Origin: an uncultured Clostridia bacterium
Lineage (GTDB): Bacteria; Bacillota_A; Clostridia; Christensenellales; UBA1242
Direction: 5' to 3'
DNA: 10,694 nucleotides
Assembly: GCA_947629895.1 (NCBI GenBank)
Contig: CANRFP010000045.1
Location: 1 to 10,694, forward strand
The position numbers were made by a program, and so were the translations under genes. A model generated the notes under the pieces. That model had not been told where the DNA came from. It was given only the letters and a program-made list of their open reading frames with translations, and searched no databases. This document shows positions 1 through 8,200 of this stretch, piece by piece. Numbering within the stretch: position 1 is the first letter of the stretch; each line of letters opens with the position of its first letter.

Positions 1-132
1 CTTTTGGAAGAGCTGCCAAATGTAAAAAACTTTACAAGCACACCATTTTTTGAAAGCGAAAATATTCAAAAAGCATCAAATATATACACACAAAAATTGC
101 AACCTTCAAAAGATGAAAAATATGAAAAATAA
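1..132 (+). CDS. 3' end of an unrecognised gene (5' end outside the window)
   Basis: The first plus-strand frame is open from base 1 to a TAA at 130-132. It gives 43 residues beginning LLEELPNVKNF and ending PSKDEKYEK. The piece is hydrophilic with a lysine- and glutamate-rich end and has no membrane helix or sorting motif, so it looks like the C-terminus of a cytoplasmic protein. It ends immediately before a hairpin with a T-rich tail, which is what a real gene end should look like. The fragment converges on the MBG surface-protein gene and is therefore not part of that operon. I do not recognise the family and assign no function. A 79-residue ORF starting at 50 in another frame runs through the terminator and is not the gene. 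Confidence 0.6.
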   Translation, partial: LLEELPNVKNFTSTPFFESENIQKASNIYTQKLQPSKDEKYEK

Positions 133-158
133 AAACTCTTCAATTTTAGAAGAGTTTT
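132..158. terminator. Bidirectional intrinsic terminator between convergent genes
   Basis: The arms AAAACTCTTC (132-141) and GAAGAGTTTT (149-158) are perfect inverted complements of 10 bp around the 7-base loop AATTTTA. Reading rightwards, the stem is followed by the T-rich run at 155-176. Reading leftwards, the complement of 121-131 gives TATTTTTCATA after the arm's own TTTT. Each direction therefore has a hairpin plus a U-tract, so one structure can stop both the plus-strand gene (stop 130-132) and the minus-strand operon (stop 157-159). The stem is A/T-heavy with four G/C pairs, so it is weaker than a classical GC-rich terminator. Confidence 0.85.
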
Positions 159-3100
159 ATTTTATTTTCAATTTTTTCCGTCTTTTTGCAATTATGCTTA
201 TGCAAGTTAAAATTCCCACAACAGCAAGGGCAATAACTGAGATGAGCATTCCCCAATCCAGCCACGCTTCGTCTTCCACTGCAAGATAAATTTCGCCCAG
301 AGATGCAGAAGTGATGATTAACTGTCCATTCTCATCCCGTTCACTTTCAACAAGCACAAATTCGCCCTTTTGATTTTTTTGATAAACAAAAACATTGTCC
401 TTTTTTAATATTTCTTGTGGCACGGCAACTTTTATTGTGAACAAACTTTGAGAGGACACAATTTCCTCGTTGTTTTCCAACCAGATGTTGTAAACGAACA
501 CAAATTTGCGATTTTGAACGCCTTGCGCCTCTTCCAATTTTTGCGAGGAATAATTTAAATTAAAATCCCCTTGAAGCACAGCATCTTTTGCTGTGATTTT
601 AACTTCTTCTTTTTCCAATTCTGGCAAAGTTATGTTTGCATACAAAACTTCTGGCAAAACAAGATTATAATTTTCCGCTTTTTCACCAATCATTGAAATG
701 TTATGCACAGAAACAGCAATATGATTCCCAACTTCAAAGCTTTCAAACTCGGCGCAGTTTTCGCGGTCATATTGAAGGAAAACATCGTCAATAACGCCTG
801 AAATGTATGGGTTTTTGAGATATGCTTTTGTTGTGCCATCAAAAATTTTGTCATAAACGCCAGAAATCATTTTCACTGTTTTCTTCAAAATTTCAAGTTT
901 GGCAGGAAGAAGCGTTATTTGATAGTTCACGTTGTAAACGCCATTCACAAGGCTGTATTCTCCAACATCCTCACCTTCTTCTCTGAGAAGTGCGCCATAA
1001 AGTTGGTCACCTTTTATGAGGTTGCCCGAAACAATTTCATAAGAGAATGTTGGGTCACTTTGTCCATAAATTTTTTGATAATTTTTGCTTTGAATTGTAA
1101 GTTTTTGTGGAAGAATTTCCAATGTGCCTTTGAGGAAAATTATGTTGTAGTTTCTGTTTATTGTAAGCCTGCTTAAAATGTCATACACGCCAACAGAATT
1201 GCCATTTGTGCGATAGATGTCGCCGCTTATTTCATCGCCGGCAAGCAAGCTGCCCGAAAGAATTTTGTAGGATAATTCTGGCTCTTCCTGCCCATATAAA
1301 ATTTTGAAACTTTTTGCCTCAATCACAATGTCTCTTGGCAAAATTGTAAAATAATTTATTGCCAAAGAAATTTCATAGTTTGGATTGTAAAGCGTTGAAT
1401 AAATTTGATATCTTCCAATTTGATTTTTTGTTGTATCACGATAGAGTTTTCCGGTTAAGGTGTCCTCGCCAAAAAGCTTCCCCTGAATTTCATATTCAAT
1501 TTCAACATCCTCTTCACCATACTGCTTTGAAAGTGTGGTTGGAACAACTTGAAGTGCGCGCTTAACAATTTCAAACTTTGATGAGACAAAATCAAAATAA
1601 TAGTTTTCGCTTGTGTGAATGTCTCCCTGCAAAATGTCATAAAAGCCAACATTCTCCCCTTCGCTTCGTGAAAGTTTGCCCTCAACAACATCGTCAAAAA
1701 CAAGCCCATCGCCGCCAATTGTGAAATTCAAACTTGGGTCCGCTTCGCCATAAGTTTTTGAGTTTTCATCAGCAGAAATTATTATGTGTCTTTGCAAAAT
1801 TTTAAAGAGTCCGCTTTCAAAAGTTATGCGATAATTCCCTTCATATGAAAAATCTCCCAAACTTATTTGATATTCGCCAACATTCTCCCCTTCTTCTCGC
1901 ACAGGATTGCCCGAAATTATGTTCTCCAAGCGGTCATTAAATCTTAAATAGCCCTTGCTTATTGAGGCGGTTAATGTTGGGTCTGCCTCGCCATAGATTT
2001 TCATTTTTTCATCTGCTTTAAGCGTGATTTCACAAGGGTCAATTGTCAGCCATCCCTCCAGAAAGCTTACAAGATATCTTGGGTCATTTAAGTTTGCACA
2101 AACAAGTTTGTAAGAGCCAACATCTTCGCCATAATCTCGCGAAATTGTTGCCTCAAATTCTTGTTCTGGCAGCGCGCCTTCAACAGAATATTCAAAAATT
2201 GGATCATCTTCGCCATAAGTCTTTGTTTCATTTGAAATTAAAACGGAAATTGGGCGTTTTGTTATGATGAAATTTGTGTTTTCGGCATTTGTGAAAATGT
2301 AGTTTTCACTGCTTGACAATTGCGACAAATCATAAGCGTAAACGCCAACATCTTCGCCCGCACTTCTAAGAATTTGCCCGTCAAACACTTTTTCTGCTGT
2401 GTCATCAAAACAAAGATTTCCAATAAGTTTGTATTTTATTATAGGGTCATCATCACCAAAATTTTTGCTTTGATTTTCAACCAAAATTTTCATCTCTCTT
2501 GGCAATATTTCAAACTTTTGATTGGTGAAAGTTATATCATAATTGAGGTCTCCTGAAAACATGTAATAGAAAGCATATTGCCCAACGTTTTCGCCACTTC
2601 TTCGCGCAACACTCAACCTTAAAACTTCATCTCCAATTATGTTTCTCACTTCATACTTGAAAATAGGGTCGTCCTGCCCATAAACTTTGCTGGTGTTTAA
2701 AACATTTATGCCCGCCTTTCTTTTTCTTATTTCAATTTGGGCGTTTTCCAAATGATAAGCAAAAGTGTAATTTGTGATGTTTTGGCAGTCAACTCTCTTT
2801 TCTAAAATTTGAACATCCACGTTTCCACAATCTTTGCTGGAAAGCACTGCCTCTAGAAAACATGTGAACCTTTCATTTTTTATATTGTTTTCAAAGTCTG
2901 CATAATAATCAACAGAAGTTGTGCCGTCATAATCTTTATCCAAAAATGTTATGTTAACATCAATTTGTCGTGGCAAGATTTCAAAAATGTTGGAAACAAA
3001 CTTGATTTTGTAATTTGGATTGTTTAAATCTCCCTGCAAAATTTTATATTTGCCAACATCTTCGCCTTCGCTTCGAGAAAGGTTTCCATTCAAAGTGTCG

Positions 3101-5268
3101 CCTTCAACAAGATTTTGCGCTAGATATGAAATTGTGCCGTCATCATCGCCATATCTTTTTGTTTGCGCTTGGGCTGTGACAACAATTTCTCTTGGCGTTA
3201 TGGTGTGAATGGCTGAAACAAATTTCTCAATCACATAATTTTTGTTGTTTAGAGATGCAAGCAAAATTTCGTGCTGTCCAACATTTGTGTTTTCAAGAGA
3301 GAAAATATTGTCCAAAGTTTCGTCCACAAGCCCATCAATGCTGAAATTGAATTGTGGCTTTTCACCATAAACGCTTTGGCTGTTTCTTGCTGTGATTGTG
3401 ATTGGCTTTGGCAAAATTTTGCCATAAAGTTGATGTGTGAAATCCGTTAAAACATAATTTGTTGCATCTTTGCCATAAAGTTCTGTTTTTGTTATGCGAA
3501 TTTCAATGTTGTCGCCAGCGTTCTCAGAAACAAATTCCCCGCTGAGTTTCACTTGCACGTCCTCGTTGTCATAAACGTTGTTTAATTGTGCTGTGATTGT
3601 GGCCTTATTTGTTTTGTCATACACTTTGTCCTCAACCGTAACATTTGTAAGTTGCAGCGTTCTTGGCAAAATTTGAAGATATGCCTCGCCCTCAAAGTGC
3701 AAATTGTAGTTTGGATTTCTTTCAACAAGTGTGCCAGCATTTATTTTATATTTTCCAATCGCCTCGCCCGATTGCCTTAACAATGTTCCCGCAAGCACTT
3801 GCCCCGCGACAACATTTTCTGCATCAAACAAAAGTGTTGGGTCACTTTGCATATATTCCTTTGAAACATCTTTGAAAGTGACTGTGGCATCTCTCTTTTC
3901 AATTTCCCCAACAGCCTGTGGCAAAGCATCGGTTTCCAAGCGATAAATTCCCGCATCCTTTCCAAGCAAAGTTAGTGAATTGTAGGATGTTTTAATATAT
4001 TTGTTCTTGCCAACATCCGCATCCTCATATTCATATGAAACGCCGGATAAAGTCAGCTCGTGCCCGCTTTCAACTCCGGCAAAAGAAACAAAAACTTCGC
4101 TTTCGTCAATTTCCGTTTTTCCGTTGTAAATTCTGCTGCGAACCTGAATTGCTTCAACTTGAATTGTTTTCATAAACTTGGCATAAATGTCTTGTCCAAA
4201 AATGGCATTTACAGTTAATTTTCTGTTTTTTGTTTTAAACACGCCGTCAACTTCCCAGCCCAAAAACTCAAAGCCATTGTTTGTTTCAACGGTTAGGGTT
4301 ATTCTTTTGTCTTTTTCGGTTGGCCCCACGCCAACAAAGTTTGCTGGGTTTTCAAAATCTGTCCTCACCTGCACATCAACCATAGAAATCGCCGTGTTGA
4401 CAGTGAAAGTTATAAAATCTCCGGAGTTAATCTTTTGGGTTGAATAAGAATTTTTGTTGCAAATGGCGCGAAGCTGCACTTTTGTGCCATTTTTTGCACT
4501 TTTTTTGATGAAAATGTTTGTGCCAATCACCTCAACGTCATCTTTTCCAGAAAGAAATTCATATTCAATCGCATGATTTATCTTTGAAAAACTTGCAAAA
4601 TTTCCAGAAACGCCAGAAATTTTTGTGACATCGTTATAAGCATTCATCCTAACAAGTTCGCCTGGCGCAACCTGTCTGCTTGTTTGTTCCAGCGTAACGG
4701 TTTCTATTTGCGTGAACAATTTTATTTTTGGCAAATCAAGCGCAAAATTATTGGATGTGGTTTCAAAATAAAATCTTATGTTTTGATTGAAATCGTCAAT
4801 TTTTAACAGTGGAGTTTCTGCAAAGCCGCTTGACGTTACAATTTGTTGAAAATCTTCCCCAGAAGAGATTTTTAATGTTAATTGTTCGGTTTTTGAAATG
4901 CTGACAAGAGAACTTGCCTGCGCATAGAGCAGCCCTTGTTCCACAAAAGGCTTCATGTCGGGTGTCAGTTTCAATTCTCCCCAACCAGAACTTTCCCCTT
5001 TGCCAGAGGAAACAATGGAATAATATTTTTCATATCTTTCTGAAGCTTTTGCATTGATAAGCGTGCTTTGGTTGTTGTCATCAACAAAATAGTGCGCCGG
5101 GCTGTAACCAACAAGGCCCGTCATGCTGTATGTGTTGCCAGACGCGTTTTCAATGGCGGTTGCGTTTGCAGTGTTCACCCAAAAACATTGTGCGGCAATA
5201 GGAAAAGACAGGCAAAGCGCTGCCAGCATGAATATCAAAACAAAAAGTTTGCTAATTTTTTTTGCCAT
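157..5268 (-). CDS. MBG/YDG-repeat surface protein, C-terminally membrane-anchored
   Basis: This is a complete 1703-residue extracellular repeat protein. Residues 1 to about 27 are a Sec signal peptide (MAKKISKLF, then a hydrophobic core, AAQ). Residues 28-190 are a beta-rich region I do not recognise and 190-295 look Ig-like. Residues 300-366 resemble an InlB-type repeat (GFEFLGWEVDG, IYAKF). YDG-like domains centre on YNGK 381, YDKT 550, YDGTT 780 and FDGTT 1476. MBG-type YGxxDP repeats start near 472, 634, 706, 863, 937, 1018, 1092, 1173, 1250, 1325 and 1401, each followed by a GEDVGxY-like motif and an NYxI strand. Residues 1610-1664 form a juxtamembrane beta domain, 1672-1694 a membrane helix, and KRRKKLKIK the cytoplasmic tail. 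There is no LPXTG sorting motif. The ATG is supported by AAGGAG six bases upstream and by the signal peptide that follows directly. It is probably an adhesin or stalk protein. MBG and YDG domains are known from bacterial surface proteins, but the ligand is unknown. Confidence 0.93.
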   Translation of the reverse strand: MAKKISKLFVLIFMLAALCLSFPIAAQCFWVNTANATAIENASGNTYSMTGLVGYSPAHYFVDDNNQSTLINAKASERYEKYYSIVSSGKGESSGWGELKLTPDMKPFVEQGLLYAQASSLVSISKTEQLTLKISSGEDFQQIVTSSGFAETPLLKIDDFNQNIRFYFETTSNNFALDLPKIKLFTQIETVTLEQTSRQVAPGELVRMNAYNDVTKISGVSGNFASFSKINHAIEYEFLSGKDDVEVIGTNIFIKKSAKNGTKVQLRAICNKNSYSTQKINSGDFITFTVNTAISMVDVQVRTDFENPANFVGVGPTEKDKRITLTVETNNGFEFLGWEVDGVFKTKNRKLTVNAIFGQDIYAKFMKTIQVEAIQVRSRIYNGKTEIDESEVFVSFAGVESGHELTLSGVSYEYEDADVGKNKYIKTSYNSLTLLGKDAGIYRLETDALPQAVGEIEKRDATVTFKDVSKEYMQSDPTLLFDAENVVAGQVLAGTLLRQSGEAIGKYKINAGTLVERNPNYNLHFEGEAYLQILPRTLQLTNVTVEDKVYDKTNKATITAQLNNVYDNEDVQVKLSGEFVSENAGDNIEIRITKTELYGKDATNYVLTDFTHQLYGKILPKPITITARNSQSVYGEKPQFNFSIDGLVDETLDNIFSLENTNVGQHEILLASLNNKNYVIEKFVSAIHTITPREIVVTAQAQTKRYGDDDGTISYLAQNLVEGDTLNGNLSRSEGEDVGKYKILQGDLNNPNYKIKFVSNIFEILPRQIDVNITFLDKDYDGTTSVDYYADFENNIKNERFTCFLEAVLSSKDCGNVDVQILEKRVDCQNITNYTFAYHLENAQIEIRKRKAGINVLNTSKVYGQDDPIFKYEVRNIIGDEVLRLSVARRSGENVGQYAFYYMFSGDLNYDITFTNQKFEILPREMKILVENQSKNFGDDDPIIKYKLIGNLCFDDTAEKVFDGQILRSAGEDVGVYAYDLSQLSSSENYIFTNAENTNFIITKRPISVLISNETKTYGEDDPIFEYSVEGALPEQEFEATISRDYGEDVGSYKLVCANLNDPRYLVSFLEGWLTIDPCEITLKADEKMKIYGEADPTLTASISKGYLRFNDRLENIISGNPVREEGENVGEYQISLGDFSYEGNYRITFESGLFKILQRHIIISADENSKTYGEADPSLNFTIGGDGLVFDDVVEGKLSRSEGENVGFYDILQGDIHTSENYYFDFVSSKFEIVKRALQVVPTTLSKQYGEEDVEIEYEIQGKLFGEDTLTGKLYRDTTKNQIGRYQIYSTLYNPNYEISLAINYFTILPRDIVIEAKSFKILYGQEEPELSYKILSGSLLAGDEISGDIYRTNGNSVGVYDILSRLTINRNYNIIFLKGTLEILPQKLTIQSKNYQKIYGQSDPTFSYEIVSGNLIKGDQLYGALLREEGEDVGEYSLVNGVYNVNYQITLLPAKLEILKKTVKMISGVYDKIFDGTTKAYLKNPYISGVIDDVFLQYDRENCAEFESFEVGNHIAVSVHNISMIGEKAENYNLVLPEVLYANITLPELEKEEVKITAKDAVLQGDFNLNYSSQKLEEAQGVQNRKFVFVYNIWLENNEEIVSSQSLFTIKVAVPQEILKKDNVFVYQKNQKGEFVLVESERDENGQLIITSASLGEIYLAVEDEAWLDWGMLISVIALAVVGILTCISIIAKRRKKLKIK
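187..255 (-). other. C-terminal transmembrane anchor of the MBG protein
   Basis: Residues 1672-1694 are an uninterrupted hydrophobic stretch (WGMLISVIALAVVGILTC and on) followed directly by AKRRKKLKIK and the stop. The positive-inside rule places the basic tail in the cytoplasm and the repeat region outside. No LPXTG-like sortase motif precedes the helix; the preceding residues are AVEDEAWLD. The protein is therefore expected to stay in the membrane rather than be linked to peptidoglycan. Confidence 0.88.
883..2724 (-). repeat. Eight uninterrupted tandem MBG-type repeats
   Basis: Residues 849-1462 of the MBG protein are eight head-to-tail units of 74-81 residues. They are marked by YGQDDP (863), FGDDDP (937), YGEDDP (1018), YGEADP (1092 and 1173), YGEEDV (1250), YGQEEP (1325) and YGQSDP (1401). 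Each unit continues with a R..GE.VG.Y core, then an NY strand and a closing I(L/V/T)xR or similar that leads into the next unit. Three further MBG units (472, 634, 706) lie upstream in the protein and are separated by YDG-type domains. At the DNA level the repeats have diverged, and the core encoding GE(D/N)VG is the most conserved part. Confidence 0.9.
5188..5268 (-). other. Signal peptide of the MBG protein
   Basis: Residues 1-27 have a basic n-region (MAKKISK), a hydrophobic core (LFVLIFMLAALCLSFPI) and a small-residue end (AAQ). The following Cys28 does not sit in a good lipobox, because the residue before it is Gln rather than Gly, Ala or Ser. Cleavage by ordinary signal peptidase I near 25-29 is therefore more likely than lipidation. 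The exact cleavage site is not certain. Confidence 0.85.
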
Positions 5269-5274
5269 GTCTTT

Positions 5275-5280
5275 CTCCTT
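5275..5280 (-). promoter_or_regulatory. Ribosome-binding site of the MBG-protein gene
   Basis: On the minus strand the sequence reads AAGGAG-AAAGAC-ATG, a strong Shine-Dalgarno core six bases before the start codon. It fixes the ATG at 5266-5268 as the start. It lies within the 16-base gap after the stop of the upstream gene (TAA at 5285-5287). This leaves no room for a separate promoter in the gap and supports translation from a shared transcript. Confidence 0.9.
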
Positions 5281-5284
5281 TTAA

Positions 5285-8200
5285 TTAAAATCTACATTTT
5301 TGCCTAATCCCTGCTTCAATTGCTGGATTGTCATCATATCGTTCGCCCGGCTTGATGAACGCATCGGCGGCTTTAAGCGAAACGGCAGAGCAAGTCAAAG
5401 GAATTTTAATCCCTAAAACCGTTGCTGGGCAAGGAAATGCAAAGTTTGAATAGTTGCACGCTGGGTCTAAATTTGCTTTGGAAGCACTTCCCTCAAAAGC
5501 GAAAGTCTTGCCCAAAACCTCCGCCTTAAATGAAAAGATTGCGAAATTGTAATATGTTTTTCCGTTATACACATAGGCATATTCTGTTCCTTGACTTTTT
5601 GCCGTTTCTTCAACTTGCCTATAAATGTCGTTTAAATCAATAATACTTGAAGCGCCCGGAATTGCCATATCTATATATGTTTTTAAGTTTAGGCTCTGCT
5701 CAACTTGTTGCAAAGTTGACCAATTATAGAAAAGAACTTTTCCCTCTAAAGAAACGGTGCTTAAAACTCCCGTTTGATTTCGTGAAAACATAATCCCAAC
5801 AAAACTTGATGCAAAAATGGTGTCTTTGATGTTAACTTTGCTGCCCGGTGCAACTTTCATGCCAAGAAGCAAACAATTTCTTATAATGCATCCGTCCAAA
5901 TTCACTTGCGCCTGCTCTGTTCTTATTCCTGTTTCTGCGCCTTCAATAGTTGTGTTGTAAAGAAGAACGTTTGAGCAGTTGTATATTTGCAAAACGTGTC
6001 CCGTATCTTTTAACTGTGCCCCGTCACTGTATTCAACACCTTTCAGCACAACGTTGTCCAAAACCACGTTGCTTTTTGTTATATAAAAATGGTCTATGTT
6101 TTTCACTTTTGAATGGTCAATCTTAAAACCGTTTCCCATGACGTCATATCCAAAGGTGAGTGTTTTAAACTCTTCTGTAAGATATATGTCGCCTTGCAAA
6201 ACAAGTGTAGAATAGTTTTCTGTTTTATCTTTGTTTTCTTCTGTCAATTTTGAATTGGCAATTTTGAATTGTTGATAGTTGTAAACATTAATTCCATCAA
6301 TAAGAACAAATTCATAACTGTTCGAAACAACCGGTGCCCCCTCATATGGCATCTTTTGCTTAACTGTTATCACAACCCTTCCTGGCGCCAAGAATGTGAC
6401 AACTCCATTTTCATCAACTATGGCTTTTGTTTGGTCACTTGAACTCCATTCAAGCAAATCCTTTGTTGCCTGCGCTGGAAGAAGTTCAACCTCCATTTTG
6501 TAAGTTCTGGCAGTTGGGTTGTCTCCTTCAAAAAATCTTGTTCCAAAAACGCGATAGCCCCCGCCCCCGTTCTTTTTGTCGTTTGTTTTGTCCGGCAAAT
6601 TGATGGCAGTTATCTTTTCAAAAATGTGGAAGGTTCTTGTGGCACTTATATCCTTTCCAACAACTTTGGCTGTCACTGTGACTGTGCCACTTGCCAACCC
6701 AATAAGCCTGTATCCGTCATCTTGTTTGACGAGTTTTGCAACTTGTTCGTTGTCAATTTCCATTGTGTATTCAAACTCATCCGTTGTGTATGGCTGTGGC
6801 GTAACTTTCAAATCTATGCTTTCAAGAACATAAAGGTTTTCTCGCGTTTTGTTAAATTCTATTGCTCTAATATACGCTTGTGTGTAGGTCACTTTTATGA
6901 TTTTAAATATGTCAGGATTTTCCACAACATAAACCAAAACTTCACATTCACCAAAATCGCTGAACGTCAAATTTCCGTCTTGGCTGACTGTGGCAATTTT
7001 GCTTTCAGTTTTAAAGCCAATTTCGCTTTGCTGAGTGTCTGTTTCAGCAACGCGCGCTTTTATTTTGTAATAAGGCAGTGCAACATACACTTCCTCTTGC
7101 CCATCAATCACAATTGCGGTGGCATCTCTTATAACATTCAAAATGATTTTTTCAAGTTTATAGCCGTTCACATAAAGCGTAAATTCAAAAGTGCCGCCGT
7201 TCAAAGCAAAAATTGTTCCGTTGTCAAATTTCGCAACTTGCTTGTTTGGGTCAATTCTTTTTTCAACGGTGTCTTGAATTGTGAAGGTTAGGTTTTCGTT
7301 GTCGCTTGGAAGGGCTTTTGCAAGTGAAAATTTGAAGTTCTGCCCCGCTTTGAGATTTAATGTGTTGTTTTGCAGCTGCGATTTGTTGAGAGTTGCCTCA
7401 ATTAAGTCGTTTCCAACATAATAGAAATTGAATGTTTTTGACACTTCATTTAAAATAATGTCCACACATGTGAAAGTGATTGAAACGCTTCCTTTTTGCA
7501 AGAAGATGATTTTTCCATCTTCAATTTTTGCCATGTTTGTGTCATGAATTTGATATGAAATGCCGTTTATTTGGGCATCTGCTGGCGAGCAAACAACTTG
7601 AAAAACAAGTTCTTTTTTGCTTGTTATGAAAGTGTTTTGATTTTGATATTTATCCACATTTTCTTCAAATTGCAGTTCAAAGGACGAAATGTTTTCATAC
7701 ACCAAAATTTCGCAATCAGCAAAGATTTCTTGCCCATAAAAATCTTGCGCAAAAACTCTAACAATCGCGCTTCCGCAAGAAACCGCCTCCACTTGTCCGT
7801 TTGGCGATAGGTTTATAACATTTCCCGTTTGTGAAACAATCTTAAATGAAACTTGGCAGTTTTCGGCGTCAATAGGAAGCGTTTGAACTTCAAGATTGAA
7901 ACTTAGGCCTTTTTTGATTAAAACGCTTTGTTTATCCAAAACAATCTTTGATAAAAAGCCCATTGTGCTTGTCACAAATATTGTTTTTTCAAGGCCGCTT
8001 CCATCAGTTGTTGAAACAATCACCTCCACTCTTCCCGCTTTTTTGAAGTGAAGCGTGTTGTCTTCCAAAGTGGCAAACTCTGTTTCTTTAAGTTGATATT
8101 TCAAAGCTTTGTTTGTTGCATCCACAGGCAAAACTTCAACCTCAATGGTGTGGGTGCTGCTTGCAGTTAACACTTCCTCTTGAAGCACAAGGCTTTCCAC

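Noticed and set aside
50..289. 79-codon plus-strand ORF at the left end
   Set aside because: It is out of frame with the gene tail ending at 132, runs through the terminator hairpin and overlaps the end of the MBG gene antisense.
883..2724. Regularly spaced similar DNA blocks that might suggest a CRISPR-like array
   Set aside because: The roughly 228-bp period is an in-frame protein repeat with diverged copies. There are no short identical repeats with unique spacers.
5185..5190. Lipoprotein lipobox at Cys28 of the MBG protein
   Set aside because: The residues before the cysteine are A-A-Q. Gln at -1 does not fit the lipobox, and the protein already has a C-terminal anchor.
6626..7291. 221-codon plus-strand ORF, the longest on that strand
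   Set aside because: It lies wholly antisense to the Ig-like array, whose domain pattern continues unbroken across it. The translation is rich in Cys, Phe and Asn with no recognisable domain, as expected from the reverse of a biased coding frame.
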